DNA of 64,000 nt from Puccinellia tenuiflora (GCA_012064385.1 QRDG01000531.1:372485-436484), one strand, 5' to 3'; counted from the first letter of the stretch, positions 19,373-32,770 are shown. The notes: a model not told the origin generated them from the letters alone. Made by a program: numbers and translations.

Positions 19373-22300
19373 TGATGAGGACATCCCAACTACAGTTACA
19401 ACCACTAGTCCTACTACTACACAAATACAAGGACCTATTACTCGAGCTCGTGCACGTCAACTAAATTATCAGGTACTTTCGTTTCTTGGAACTCTTCCAA
19501 ATTTACATGAGAATATGCTACTTCCTAAAACCGATGTGTTTGTTACACTTAGGAATAATGGACCTAGCGAGGAGTTGATGGACAAGTATTGGAGCATGAT
19601 CGTTCATGGAGATGGCAGCAAGCATATGAGGATTGAAGATGACGCCACACATGGAGAATTGAGGGTTGTGAAGCCACTATAAGGGAGCATGAAGTCATGG
19701 ACGAAATATTCAAAGACCAGACTTCATATTTTCGTCCATAGCATTATATGGTGATGCGTCACCTCTATTTTTGGGCCAGGCCCACGTATTTTCGAGATAC
19801 CTTTTCATAGGCTGTTTTCAGGGTCCGTATTGATAGGGAAACCGACTTAGGAAGGATTTCGGCCCTCTTTTCCAAGGCTGCATGAAATTCCCCTAAGTTT
19901 CCCTATAAATACCCCCTAGGTCATCACTTTAGGGTTTGGGTTTTGTTTAGTCAAAAGTTAGCTAGCCGTCACTTCAACTTCGCTGTACTTCGTTTGTGCC
20001 AGATCGGCCAGACCAAGACCGCTCTTCGGAACCCCACTTTCATCTATAATCATTCATATTTGCAATATTCAGATTGCCAATTCTTAGTTCTTGCTTGTTC
20101 TTCGATTGCCTGCAGGAATTAGACCTTAGTTACTGTAACGCCCCAAGATCGGTACTATGCAGATTTTAGCGATACAGCCAAATCCGCATAATAACGATCC
20201 TAAAGGACACCCACCAGGCATAACGTGCACGTCGCAACACACGTTATGCGGGTGGAATTGTGATAACATTACAACAGTTCTCAATGAAACCCACAAAAGA
20301 ACATATATAGAACAACGACTCACCGAGTCAAGAACCAAAGATACAATACAAAGATCCAATTAACAACGGAAGCGGGTAGCGTCCGACTACGGACAAGATA
20401 CAAATTGGACTAAGAGTCCTGAAGATAAGCAAAGGCACCATATCCCTGCCCAGGCCAAGCCTAGCCGGAGGGATTCCCAAGCTAACGTCGTCACACTTCA
20501 AACCTGTTGGCTGCATTGGAATAGCAGCCCCGAAGGGGTCAGTACTAGTAGAAGTACTGGCAAGTAATACTCACAAGATATCAAAGCTGGAATTCCGAGG
20601 AAAAGGGGTTAGCGATTGAGGCGGCAGCAATCAGCACTAACAACCTATAGAGACACACTACAACAATCGTCTAATAGAGACGAGGTAAGAGAGCGCATAG
20701 GTAACCAACTATACTAACACCAAACATACCCAGCCAATTCCTTACCAGCCCGTTTATCCTACGAGCAGCAAGCCCAAAGGCACTCACACAGTTGGCAATT
20801 TTATAATTTATTATTGAAGTAGCTCTATCTTACTAATCAATTTATTAACATCAGGTGTATGTTGTCTATGATCTTGTTAGCCAGCATCATCACCAAGTCG
20901 TCCATAACCGCGGACACGGCTTTTCGAAAAGATTTAACCCTGCAGGGGTGCACAAATGTAACCACACGCACTTCCACCCTTGTTGCCATGCAATTAGCAC
21001 ACTTCCGGGGTATGCTGGCAGGGTATCCGACGCTACACTTTCCTTCACTACCGCACAAGTCCAGGGAACCACCTAGCTAAGTCTGACCCACCTTGAAAGT
21101 CCGGCCGAAGCTCCGAGGTGGACTCAGCCGATGCGTGAACGGCTTCGGGAGGGAACACTCATACGATTGCCCCTCCTTCCACATGCGATTAACGCCCATT
21201 CCGGAACCCTACTGTAAGTAACCATCATCGTATCGGAGGCGTCCCATCCGTGTACCTGCAACAATATAAAGCGCCGTGCCAATGGAAACACCCGAACTAC
21301 TTTGGCGCCCTGGACAGGCTGCAGATCGGTACTAGGTCGAGGGGAGTCCATTTCCTCCACATGTGGGTAGTGCGCTCATTCTTGGATCAGAGGACAAGAA
21401 CTCGGGTCCTAGGCGACACTAGCAGAACAAATCACCACGATTGGCCTTCCGCCGGTGCCTTATCTTTATTAATTATATCCCATCGCCAAACATTAAAGAT
21501 TAACATGTGAATTTAACCCAACTATCATATTAAAGCATGACTAGATAAAGATAACAAGACTCGAGCAAAACAACCTAAGCATGCATTACGACTCGCAAGG
21601 CCAACAAGATAAACAAGCAACAGGTTAATAGGATGTGGGTGGTGGGGCATATCATGGCTGCAAGGTAAACATGCATATAGGATCGGGACACAAGCATCGT
21701 AATATAAGGCTAGCAAGGGACAAAAGATAGGACGTGTAAGAGACAGAAAACAAACAAAGATATCAAGTGAGTAGTCCTTGCCCGCAATCCGGTAGAGGTA
21801 GCAGAACGTGTCGTTGCTCACATCAACTCAACGTCCTATTCCCGAAGAAGCAACGAACACTGGAAGCGCAAAAGATGCATTTTACTTCTACGGCAAAAGA
21901 AGCGGCATGTTTATGCAATGCATGCATGACATGGCAATTATGAGAGGATGCAACTTAACCAAATTAACCGGAATCGAGATTCCGACAATTAATAGTAGGG
22001 TTTGAGTTATTTTTCTAACCATCAAATTTAAATGTTGTTAGCAAGTATAAACAATGCATTGTTGGGCTACACAAAATTAAATGGAACCGGGTCAACAATT
22101 AAATTAGAACCCACATATTCCATATTTAATTATTTAGGTGATAAACAAAACACAACTAAAATGCAAGCTACATGATGCAAACATGAGCATGGATGGCATA
22201 TTCAAAATCTACACAATTTTCTGAACAACTTTCATATATAAGATTTTTAATTTGGAGCTACCAATTAAAAGATATGGATTTGGATATAATTTGCAAAAAG

Positions 22301-23807
22301 GAAAATAAAACAGAAAAAGGGGTGGAAAAGGTGTGGCCGTGGGAATCGATCTTGGGCCTCACGGGTGCGGGAGCAAGGAACAAAGCCACTGGGTTGGCTC
22401 GGTGGTGGTGATGGGATCCGGATCTGATGATACAAAACGTATGACATTGGTGTAGACTGAATCTGAACACAAGGTTCAGACTTTTCCGATTGCAGAAACA
22501 CGACGGCGGACGAAGATTGGCAGGGACCCTGCACGTCTTGGAGGTCGAGGGCGCATGTGCAGCTGATGGCGCCGGGGTGCTGCTGCGTGTGCCAGGTGCA
22601 GATTGGAGTGAAGAGAGTGGGCAGCGTGGGTGCAGGAGCGGAAACAGCAGCATGACAGACGCACTCGTCAAAGGCGGACAGAGCTCGCGCACGAGCGGAT
22701 CGACGAACACAGCGACGGAATCGAGAGGGGAAAGGGGGAATAAGGTGCGGCTCACCTCGGGGAAGCAGAGGGCGAGCTCGATAGGCCGGAGGAGGACGGA
22801 GGGGGAGAAGACGACGTCGGCGTGCGTAGCGACTCCGGTTGTAGATGATGTAGTGGACGACGACCTTGGCGACGCTCCGGGGAGACTCCGGCTCCGATGC
22901 TCTGCGTAGAGGACGGTGATGGCGACGCGGCTCCATTCCCGCGCTCAGCTCGGCTTGGGGGCGACCATGGAATCGGCTAGGTGAAGCTTCACTGCGGCTG
23001 TTTTCGGGCACCCTCGATGGTGGAGAAGAAAAGGAGGGAGAGGAGGAACATGGCGGCGGCAGAGGGAAGGGAGAGGAAAAAGGCTAGGGTTTTTGGGGAG
23101 GAGAGGCTCTGGGGTGGCTTTATAGGAGGGGAAAGCAAGGAGCGTGGCGCCAGTGGAGGCCATGGTCACGCACTCTGCGTGCTCCTCTCGTACGGGAAGA
23201 AAGCGACAGGAGGAGGAGTTGGGCTGGGCTAGAAGTTGGGCCAAAGGAGGAGAGAGGGAGGAAAGAAAAGATGCGGCCCCTTTTAGGTTTTTCTTCCCCT
23301 TTTGCATTTTCCTTTTCCACAGAAATAAAAGAGAGAAGAGAAAGGAAAAGAAAAGTAAAGGAGAGAAGTTTGCAACATTTTCAAAACTTTATTTGAATCT
23401 AATAAAATATGTTTTGTCAAATACTCCAAATATTATTTCGAGAAAATATTTTGAAGATAGAAAAAGACGGGTGGATTTATTAAATCCTTGGATTATTTTA
23501 CAAATCACAAATAATTTAGCTAAAATAATATTTTGATTTTTCTTTTGCCAAAAATGCAAGGTGATTGAATGCATGATGTCATGACGATGCAAAAAGAAAA
23601 GAACAAGCAAAACTCTAATTTGGGGGAAAACCCCGGGGCATTACAGGTCGATTGTGCTTCGGCGCTGTCATAAACCTCCCCGGAGTTGGTGTAGCGATTG
23701 CTAAGGCGCGGCGTCCTCGCACGTTTGTAGTCGGATCGTCAACATCGACGCCACCCAAATCGATAGTTATCATCTCATCGAAAGATCGGACACCTCAGCC
23801 TCTATCA
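19373..23807 (+). repeat. CRM 5' LTR, split by a solo LTR
   Basis: The two parts, 19373-20133 and 23646-23807, total 923 bp. It begins TGATGAGGACATCC and ends CCTCTATCA. The first 310 bp repeats the coding tail of the polyprotein (PITRARARQLNYQVLSFL, stop at 19682). TATAAAT is at 19904-19910. About 670 bp matches the truncated 3' LTR. Confidence 0.9.
20134..23645 (-). mobile_element. Solo LTR, Tekay-like
   Basis: This 3,512-bp sequence begins TGTAACGCCCC and ends GGGGCATTACA on the plus strand. It has no internal domain, PBS or coding sequence beside it. Orientation is minus, judged from the conserved block GTCCATAACCGCGGACACGG followed by the TTTTCGAAAA palindrome near 20905-20945, which has the same orientation in elements A and D. 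Expected 5-bp target copies do not match (GTTAC left, GGTCG right), so it may come from recombination between elements rather than within one. Its GC-rich part (22440-23010) ends in a donor-like GGTGAG on the minus strand. Confidence 0.75.
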
Positions 23808-23809
23808 AG

Positions 23810-23819
23810 TGGTATCAGA
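23810..23819 (+). promoter_or_regulatory. CRM primer-binding site
   Basis: TGGTATCAGA begins three bases after the LTR end. It is the initiator-tRNA(Met) type used by many plant LTR elements, though the match weakens after ten bases. Confidence 0.75.
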
Positions 23820-24936
23820 TTTCAGGTTGATCGGTGAGATTTACAGTTTTTACTAGTGTAGATTGCATCTGCTTTTAATACCTACAGTCCATGAAAAAAG
23901 CCATAAAATAAATTTAGGGTTAGATCATCCCGTCCTATAACCAGTCCGGGCCTGTTGCATATTCTTTTCAGTGCATTGCATCGTTGAGTCTTCGTCTGCA
24001 TCGTCGTGTTGAGTTGCTGGTCTTAGTGTCTAGTTCCTTTAGAGTTTCGAGTTCTTTGCATATTTGTCTTGCCGCCGCCGCACGACACGCATCTCGCCCA
24101 TCATCGTCACCATCCACCAGTCTTCCGCCGCCATCCATATATCCACCACCGCCACCATCTACATACGCGCCGCCGCCTCCACCATCGTGATCGGTTGGCT
24201 TCGTATCTAGGTTTATAAAAAAAGTCAATCCGCATCCAAGTCGGATTTGACCCGATTTCTACTACTCAGGTCCGAATTAGTGGGTTTTTTGACAGTTTTG
24301 GCTATCCGACTTTGACCGGCCATAACTTTTACATACGAACTCCGTTTTCGACGTTCGACCACTCAAAATTCTCGTCAGAAAATTTTCTATCCAACCTGAA
24401 CAACTATGTTGTTCCAAGCCTCTAGAATCTCTCAGAATTTCCAAAAGAGTCCGGGAAGGTTGAGTTTTTGCCACTTTTGTGAAACAAGTTCATCATTTTC
24501 TGTGATCTTCACTTATATCTTGCTTTTGAGCTATCCATTTATGCTTGTTGTTACCGCGCCTTGACTTTGTTGGTGCTATAGGCTCGCGTCTCTAGTACGG
24601 TCTAGCCTAGGACCAGCACAGTACCGTCTTTGAGCGTTTATTCAACTTGCATTCCTGATTTGAGTTTTGTTATACAATATATAAGCCTTCCCAAAGCTCC
24701 ACAGATTTCTACACCGTGTGTTGTGACTCTCACCTGGTAATCGCTTCATCTAATCTTCGGCAAGTTGACTCCGCTGGTTGCCAGTCACCTACTGCTGCTT
24801 GGTAAGAACTTGTAAGAGCTTTGCTTTTGGTTTGACGGATTACACATTCTTTCCACTACCACCTAGTAGTTCATAGGAACATATTCTTGTGATTTGTTTC
24901 CTGTCTTCTACTAACCATGTGAGGCTCGGGTGAGGA
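23820..24936 (+). other. CRM untranslated leader
   Basis: About 1.1 kb lies between the PBS and the gag start, without a convincing coding frame. A CCGCCACC-type triplet-rich patch lies at 24070-24190. Confidence 0.6.
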
Positions 24937-26323
24937 ATGGGAGAACCTGACGAACAAAGAGTTACACACTAAGTTCGCCAAGCTTGTGATGGATAACACA
25001 CAAGACATCGACAAACGACTTGGCGAGGCACTTGAAAAGATAACCGGCCTCGAGCAATCCTTTGATACCAAGCTCGATGCCAAATTCAACGAGTTTCTTT
25101 CTCGTCTTCCACCACCGCCGGCTGCTGCTCCTCGTCGTCCCGGGTATGTTGGGCACGCTCAACATGTACCCCACGAGTAAGGCCAAAATTCTGGAGTAGT
25201 TGCGGTTGTCGATGAGCCCTTTGAGTACTACGAGGGCAAGGGCGAGGACGAGTATGAAGGAGTAGAAGTGCAGCAACAAGCCCCAGGTCGGCTGCGCGCC
25301 CACATTCGTAATGGTAATGCTGCACCACACCCTCAGGTATTGCATGATGATGACCATGTTGCTAAACTGAAGTTAACAATTTCACCTTTTGAGGGTAGAT
25401 ATGATCCTGATGCTTATCTCACATGGGAATTAGAAACTGAACAACGTTTTGCATGCTTACATTACCCTGAAGATAGACGTGTTAGAGCTGCTGTTTGTGA
25501 GTTTACTGGGTTCGCTTCTATTTGGTGGTCTGAATATTGTAGAGTCAATCCTAATGTCATCCCCACCACTTGGACATTCTTAAAAACTGCTATGCGTACT
25601 CGTTGGGTGCCTCCATATTATCAACGTGATTTGCTTCAAAAATTGCAGTAACTAAAACAAGGCAAAAATTTAGTAGAGGAATACTATCAACAATTGCAAA
25701 ATGGATTACTTAGATGTGGTGTTGTGGAAGATACTGAACCTATGCTTGCATGTTTTATTGGTGGGTTAAATAAAGAAATTCAAAACATTTTGGAGTATAA
25801 GGAGTATCATACCATTACCCGTTTGTTCCATCTTGCTTGTATTGCCAAACGTGAAGTGCAGGATCGGCAAGCTTCGCAGACTAATTTCCCTGCAGGATGG
25901 ACTACATCATGGACTGGTCGTGCACGTTCTACGCGCACCCCGTTTTCTCCTTCTACTTCTGCTACCATGCCCAGCAAAGAGATGACAAGCAAGGCAGCAC
26001 CACCACCCTCCTTTAAGGCTACTCCTTCTGGGTCCACACCGAGTTCATCTTCCATGGCTTCCACGGGCAACACTAGCAAAATTCAATGCCGCAAATGTGA
26101 TGGTTGGGGTCATTACGCACATGAATGTACAAATAAGCGCGTGATAATTGCTCGTGAAGATGGTGGATACGATTCCGCTAGTGATTTTGATGAGGAGACT
26201 TTGGCTCTTATTGCACACGAGGAACAAGGCGCTAATTACTGTGAACAAGATGTACAATGCATGGCTGCTGATGATGCGGATAGATATGCTTCATTAATTG
26301 TTCAACGAGTTTTGAGTGTGTAG
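24937..26323 (+). pseudogene. CRM gag, with stops
   Basis: Gag forms the particle. The likely start is ATG 24937 (MGEP), followed by a small frameshift before the main frame at about 24965. A coiled-coil-like N-terminus is followed by a proline patch (PPPPAAAP), then the Gag core: SPFEGRYDPDAYLTWELE, WWSEYCR and the YRDLL-like RDLLQKLQ. A CCHC knuckle (CRKCDGWGHYAHEC) lies at about 26089-26130. In-frame stops are at 25178-25180, 25649-25651 and 26321-26323. Each is consistent with a single C-to-T change from a Gln codon. Confidence 0.85.
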
Positions 26324-27168
26324 GTTACAAAGGCCGAACAAGACCAATGCCATAATCTTTTCCACACAAAGGGAGTTGTGAAAGAACGGTCTATACGCAT
26401 CATTATTGATGGAGGTAGCTGCAACAATTTGGCGAGTGTCGAGATGGTGGAGAAGCTCGCTCTCCAAAGAAGGCCCCATCCTCGTCCTTACTACATCCAA
26501 TGGTCCAACAACAGCGGCAAGGTTAAGATCACTCGTACTGTTCGTGTTTATTTTAGTATTGCTGCATATGCTGATTTTGTTGATTGTGATGTCGTCCCTA
26601 TGCAAGCATGTTCTCTTTTATTGGGTAGGCCATGGCAATTTGATAAAAAATCTGTACACCATGGTAGCACAAATCAGTACACTCTTGTTCATAATGATAA
26701 GAAAATTGCTTTGCTACCCATGTCTCCTGAACAAATTTTGAAAGATGATATTGCTAGAGCTAGTAAAGCGAAAAAACAGGAGCAACAAAAGAGTGAAAAT
26801 CAAATTGTAGCTAAAGAATTTGTGCAACAACATAAGACTAATAATGTTTCACCCAACAATGTTGCCACTGAAATTAAATTGACCAATCCATGTTTGCTAG
26901 CTAGCAAGTCTGATCGTACTGATTTGGATCTTCATGAATCTGTTTGCTATGCCATTGTTTGCAAAGAGGTATTGTTTTCTTTTGAGGATATGCCTCCCTC
27001 TTTGCCCCTGCTGTTGCTAACGTTTTGCAGGAGTTTGCGGACGTTTTTCCAAGTGCTGTACCACCGGGATTACCGCCGATTCGCGGTATAGAACACCAAA
27101 TTGATTTAATTCCCGGTGCATCATTACCGTAGCGTGCCCCTTACCGTAGCAACCCTGAGGAGACTAAA
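26324..27168 (+). pseudogene. CRM protease and start of RT, interrupted by element B
   Basis: The same frame as gag continues. The aspartic protease site reads IIIDGGSCNNLAS (about 26398-26436), the D-G-G-S-x-N form I associate with this lineage rather than D-S/T-G. The conserved LLLGRPW motif follows. One base appears lost near 27004-27008; after it the correct frame reads QEFADVFPS and PPGLPPIRGIEHQIDL, with a stop at 27130-27132. Element B enters after GAGAC (27169-27173), and the frame resumes at 51866. Confidence 0.85.
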
Positions 27169-28587
27169 GAGACTGTAACAGCCCCAGTTTGGTACCCTTA
27201 AATTTGAGCCAAATTTTCGCCTTTTCATTTTCATTGCATCATGGCATACATTTTTAAATTGCTAAAGTTAAAGAAAGCAACACTTGGGAATTATAAAAGG
27301 GAAGCAAAACCCTTTCCAAAATTCCAAACCAAATGCATTGCTCAAATTGGCAAAACCAAATTATTCCTGAATTTCCAAATTGTCCAGGAAGTTCCAAGAA
27401 TACATTTTATAAATAATTGTCGAAGGCATTTTCTTGCCAAGCAAAGAAATAAATTTGAGAATTCAAAAATGGTGCAAATCAATTCCTATTTTTGAACCCC
27501 TGTTAAACAGTTCAAAAATTCAAACTAAAAATATGGGGAGCTCCCTTATAATATTATGAGCCCCCATAAATATTTTTTATAATTTTATGAATTGTTTAAG
27601 TGCCCCAAATAAATAGCTAAAGTAAAATAAAGATCACTTTTGGAAATTATAAAAAATTGTCATATTCAAACCCTATGAACAATTGTTGTTCAAAACATTT
27701 TATTTTGGAGCACAAATTTTCGTGGAGCTCCTAAATGTTATGGGGAGCCTACTTGAATTTTCCAGAATTTTCAAAAAGGTTTACATACCTCAATTAATTA
27801 TAGCAAGCCTCTGGTTTAGATGGATTCATCGGTACTACCGGGCTTCAGCCGGAAGTACCGACGAGTCTTCGTCCCTGTGGCGACAGTGGAAGCACTGCCG
27901 CCATGCCGCCACACCTCGCACTGTGCCGCGCGATGCCGGGTCCCCCATCGTGGCTAAGAGAACGCCACTGACGCCCTGCTCTCCCTCTCTCTCCCCTCAA
28001 TTATTTTCCCCTCGCTCACCTGCTCCCTCTCCCGCTCTCTCTCTCCCGTTCTTCCACCATGGCCGCGACCATGCCCGAGCACGCCGCCGACGATTGAAGC
28101 CTCTTGGAGTAGATCGAAGCACGCCACTAGCTCCGCCTTTTCGTCTTCCTCGTCCTCGCCGAAGGAATCGACCCAAGGCGCCGGGAATCGAGCATGCCGT
28201 CCTTTTCTTCGTCGTCTTCCTCAACCCTGGCCACCGCGCGCCGAGCAAGTTCGCCGTCGTCTCTGGCCTCCCCACACCTCGCCATCGAGCTCTTCATGCT
28301 CCTGGTGAGCTCGCCGTCCTCCGGGACACCTCCGTTCCTCTCCTCCCCCCTAGTTCCTCCGCTGCGCCTCAAGCCGCCGCCGGCCGCCGCTGCACATCGC
28401 CGTGGACGCCGCTCCGGTGACCTCTTGGTCCTTGCACCGCCACCACTAGGTAGGAATCGTCGAGATGCGTCGAATGCGCCCAGTAACGCGTCCTAGGAAC
28501 CACCCCATTGCCGTGCGCGTGCTCGCCGACGTCGCGGTCACCGCGCGCGCGCGCCGGTCCTGGCTTCGGCCTAGTCAACATGCTCCG

Positions 28588-28850
28588 TCGGTACTACCGG
28601 GCTCTTAGCCAGAAGTATCGACCGTGAGCTGAATCGGTACTGGATGTTTCTATTAATTTCCGGAAATAGCCCGGAAGTTGAGCCGGAAGTACCGACATGA
28701 CCGGTACTACCGAGCTCTTAGCCGGAAGTACCGACCGTGAGTAGTTTCGGTACTGGATACTTCTGTTAATTTCCGAAACTAGCCCGGAAGTTGTTCCGGA
28801 AGTACCGACCTGACCGGTACTACCGGGCATTTAGCCGGAAGTACCGACTC
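28588..28850 (+). repeat. Palindromic GGTACTACCGG / CCGGAAGTACC cluster
   Basis: Several copies of GGTACTACCGGGCTCTTAGC followed by the near-inverted CCGGAAGTACCGAC lie in tandem with TTAATTTCCGG spacers. Each pair could fold into a hairpin with a 6-8 base loop. The same cluster is at 49418-49680, and a related one is at 60061-60365. Confidence 0.85.
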
Positions 28851-30222
28851 AACAAGTTAATTTTGGGAAAATCATAACTTAATAACCAATGATCCAAATC
28901 TTGCAAATGCTATGCCAAAATGATCAGTAAATCAAAGGCTATCTAGTTATGCTAATTTCACAGCATGAAAACAACTTTTCCTTTGATGTTATTCTTGAAT
29001 TGGTTAAAAGAATTAAAATTGAATAATCATTTAATTCACCAATTATTCATCGTTACTCGGAAAATTGCAAACAAGGTACCAAAATTATCAGGAGAACAAT
29101 ACAAATCTATTCATGTAATTTTCATGCTTATCTAAACCACATTTTAGTACTGTAATAATTCATAACCAATGTGGCCATTAAGCTAAATATGGGGTTTCTT
29201 CCAAATAATTGCACCAATTATTTGTCACTCCATTAAATTTGTTAGCTAAATTAAATGATGATATCAGTGCATAAACTTGACATGTTATCACGATTGTGCA
29301 TTGCACCTCTTGTATGCATATTATTATTTGTTCTCCTGTTATTGTTTGGTATCGGTAGATTCAGGAGTTGAGGTTTCCCCTACATACCCCCGACGATCCG
29401 TGCTATCAGCCCCGTCAGCAAGGCAAGAGATAACCTAACCTTCTTGGCATATATCATCCTATTGTATTATACAAGTATTTTCTCCACCATAATATTGCAT
29501 TCGGTTCCAATGTCAACTTTTGGTCAATGTATAGAGTATCCTATGAATTGCATGTTCCCTAAACCATTACATGTCATCCCTCCTATTATCCATAGGTTGA
29601 TGTGTTGGCCTGAGTTAAAGATATAACTGTTGTACTATATGCTTAGCTATGCTTAGCCACGCTTAGTCGAATGCTTAGTCGTCTGGTGATTATTTCCATG
29701 CTTATGAAATTGATGGAATGTTCAGACATGGTGGATACTTGTGGTACCTAATAAAAATGCTTAAAAGGCTTGGATGAGTTACCATCAGGGGATGGTGTTT
29801 TGCCTTATTCTTGCCGCCTAGGTGCGAGTTCTTTACCTCTTGAACCAAGACCAAGCGTGCTTCCAACGGTGGGACATATGGAATCCTTACTAACCGAATA
29901 AATTGTGCGGGCGTATCCAAGGGTCCTCTAGTTTGTGCTTTCCATTTTCGTGTGAGTTGTAGGTTGGAAGAAGGCACGATGAGGATGGGGGTGTGTAGGT
30001 TGTGGCGATGGGGGCAGCGTGCTGAAATAGGCATGGAAAAACTTGTCCTGTCGTCACGATGACCCTTGGATAGTCTCATGCAAGTAAAGGTTTAACCGTG
30101 CCCGCCCTGCCAGCTTTCGCCGGAAGAGAGCTATTTGTATAGGCAAGGGGTTGGACGGTACCGGTGGTAAAAATAGTACACCCCTGCAGGGTTTAATCTT
30201 TTCGAAAAGCCGTGTCCACGGT

Positions 30223-30362
30223 TGTCGGGGATATCATACCCGGATACCCCGAAGACAGCGACAAAGCAACCTCCACCAGGCTTCCTAGGTCACCAGCCCG
30301 CTGCCTATATAAAGCAGGGCATCAGGCTGGTTTCCCACAGAGGAGGGAGCCCTAGGGTTTGG
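30223..30362 (+). repeat. Element C 5' LTR remnant
   Basis: About 140 bp matches 33280-33420 nearly base for base, including the TATATAAAGC core. The match then stops after CCCTAGGGTTT. The remaining 420 bp of the LTR and any PBS are not found downstream. Confidence 0.8.
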
Positions 30363-31615
30363 CACCCTCCCGATCTGGATCTGAAAAAATCCCCCTCTCT
30401 TCTCTCTCCTTCCACCAACCACCAAGAACACCTCCATGACCGGAGGTGAAACCGCACCAATCCGTCGCTGTGGCCACCACAGAGGACATCCAAGGTCGGA
30501 AATCGTCACCGATGTCAAAGAACGCAGCAAAAATCGAGCCATGGCCATCAAGAGCGTCTTCCCCGCGCGAACTCGCCGTCCTCAACCCGCTGCCCGAGCT
30601 CCATCCTATGCTCTGCGCTCCGTTGTCTACGCCTCCACCGAGGACTCTCCTCCGACATTGAGCTACTCCACATCTGTGCCTCTACTACGCGCCCCTGTCC
30701 AAGGTCTCCTTCACCGACGGTCGCGCCATCCTCTGCTCGTCCCCGACTTGCGCCGCGCAAGCTGGTCCCCCTCAAGCTCTTCCCCGCATCGCCAAGTTCT
30801 CCTTCGCGCAGGATTGTACTGTAGTGCTCCAGTAGCGCAGGATTCGGCGGCAAGTTCTCCTTCCCCGACGGTGGATTCTCCGTCCGTGCGCGCTCGCCCG
30901 CGCCCAGCGAGGCCCGGCCGTGCCCGGCCCCCTCTCTGCCGCGCCACGCCTCCTTCACGTCCACGCCGGCTGCTCTGTCCTCACCAACCTCCCCCTGGAC
31001 CGAGTTCTTCCCCGCCAAGCAGAGCAGCAACCGCTGCACCTCGTCGTCTCCGCCTCCAGGCCCACGCCTCCGCCTCCACTCGACTCCACCGCATCCGCGC
31101 GTCCCCCTGCGCCGCGCCCAGACGGCCGCCTCCAGCTCCACGCACGCTCGCCTCCGCGCGCATCTTGGCCGACTCCGGCTCCAGCGTGTGTACGCGCCGG
31201 CACCCGCCCCGCGTCTAGCTGCCCTGGCCGGCCGACTCCGGCTCCGGCTCCGGCTCCGGCCGCATGCCGGCCAGCCTCGGCCGCCTGCCGCGCCCGGCCG
31301 GCCTCCCCAGGCTCCGCCCTCGCCGCTCCGGCCGATTCCCGGTCGAGCCGGCTGCCCAGGCAAGAGAGGCAGAGGGCCGGGTCAAAGAAAGAAGAAAAGA
31401 GAAGAAAAAGAGGAGCCGGCCGGCCGGCTGACAAAAAAAAAAAGAAAAGAAAAGAAAAGAAAGGACGGCTGCTCCCAACCCGGCTGTTTGGCTGCCAAGC
31501 CGGCCGGATCCAGGCCGTCTGGAACCAGTTCCAGCCGCCTCCGTTTGGTCGCCTGCGCGGCTGGATGTAGGTCGGCTGCAGCACCCTCCTTCTTCGACTA
31601 CGCAAAGAATTAAAA
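30363..31615 (+). other. GC-rich block inside element C
   Basis: This is GC-rich, proline/arginine-coding sequence with long open frames on both strands (for example 30436-31218 plus and 31363-30548 minus). These reflect base composition: no domain, homopolymeric frames, and many CCGGC repeats. An A-rich interruption is near 31430-31465. It may be captured host 5' UTR/exon DNA or an element leader; I cannot decide. Confidence 0.4.
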
Positions 31616-31754
31616 ACGTAAGTATCGTCTATGCTTGCGCACCGCGCACAAAAGTGGATAGTCCCGAGAAACACCCGGGGGCTGTCTCTCCGCCTTTTCA
31701 CAAAATCTTCGCTTCTTCTGTCCGGCTTTATCCAGACTATTTTTTCCGTAGACG

Positions 31755-32290
31755 GCTAAGTAGTGTGCATGATCCCGCTGGACGGTGAAGTGCACATGAA
31801 AGACGTCGAGGGAGGAAATGGCTTGGACAATTTGGACGCACTTTTCTTCGCTAGCTCAAGCGCTTTTTCCCGAGATCGACTAAGTAGTGTGCATGATCCC
31901 GCATGGACGGTGAAGTGCACATGAAGGAACGTCAAAGGAGGAAATGTCTTGGACAACCTAGATGCCCTCTTCTTCGCTAGCCCAAGCACTTTTTCCCGAG
32001 ATCGGCTCAGTAGTGTGCACGGCACCAAACGGTTAACTCCTTGCGCCCGGTCCAGACCGGCGAGGAGAACACGCTGGAGGTCGCATCCACATGAAAGACA
32101 TCAAAGGAGGAAACAACTTGGACGACACGATCGTCTTCTTTTCTAAATGTTGGTTCGCTCGAACCCAATCCCCGAAGTCTAAGTAGTGTGCATGATCCCG
32201 CATGGCCAACTCTTCGCATCCGGCTGCAGTATCGCCAGTCGACCAGCCGGCAAGAGCACAAGCCGGGACGGTGAAGTGCACACGAAGGAT
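31755..32290 (+). repeat. Array of about 125-bp units in element C
   Basis: Units start CTAAGTAGTGTGCATGATCC at about 31755 and 31880, CTCAGTAGTGTGCACGG at 32006, and again CTAAGTAGTGTGCATG at 32179. The first two and a half units share the GACGGTGAAGTGCACATGAA and GAGGAAATG-CTTGGAC segments. Confidence 0.8.
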
Positions 32291-32559
32291 CTAAAGGGCT
32301 CGGACCAAAGCGAGTTGGCATAAAAATCGACAAAAGCTTCAATCACCGTATAATTTATATACCGAGATCTGTGACTAACATTGTTTCTTGCATGACTATT
32401 CTTGGGTAAATCTGCCGAGGCCCTCCCGCCGGAGCTGTAGGACCTCGACAGCTTCGGGGGCTAGTGGATCCCCAGGCCGACTGCTCCTTCGACTGGTTCC
32501 ACCTGCAGCCGGCCGCCGCTCAATCCGGATGCCATTTGGCTCCCACTTTGGGGCCGACT

Positions 32560-32770
32560 CGGGGGCTCGACCTCGCCATCGCCCTCTCCGCGAAACTCGG
32601 GGGCTCAACATCATTATCGCCCTCTCCGCGAAACTCGGGGGCTCGACCTCGCCATCGCCCTCTCCGCGAAACTCGGGGGCTCGACCTCGCCATCGCCCTC
32701 TCCGCGAAACTTGGGGGCTCGACCTCGCCATCACCCTCTCCGTGAAGCTCGGGGGCTCGACATCGTCATT
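32560..32770 (+). repeat. 38-bp tandem array in element C
   Basis: About five copies of GGGGGCTCGACCTCGCCATC followed by GCCCTCTCCGCGAAACTC. The GGGGGCT core resembles the sequence just before the 3' LTR. Confidence 0.85.

Noticed and set aside
19332..19682. Apparent small gene spanning the LINE/CRM boundary
   Set aside because: Its first 14 codons are LINE RNase H sequence in another frame and the rest is the CRM polyprotein tail in the LTR. The ATG is accidental.
22265..23011. 248-codon minus-strand frame
   Set aside because: It is the GC-rich exon-like part of the solo LTR and runs past a likely splice donor into AT-rich LTR DNA. I keep only the LTR call and the splice-donor observation.
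27831..28486. Candidate host gene with serine/proline-rich product
   Set aside because: It is repeated collinearly at 48662-49327 within the second LTR of element B, so it belongs to the LTR.
30436..31218. Long plus- and minus-strand frames (260 and 271 codons) in element C
   Set aside because: They overlap on opposite strands in extreme GC bias with low-complexity Pro/Arg/Ser products, and no recognisable domain or start context.
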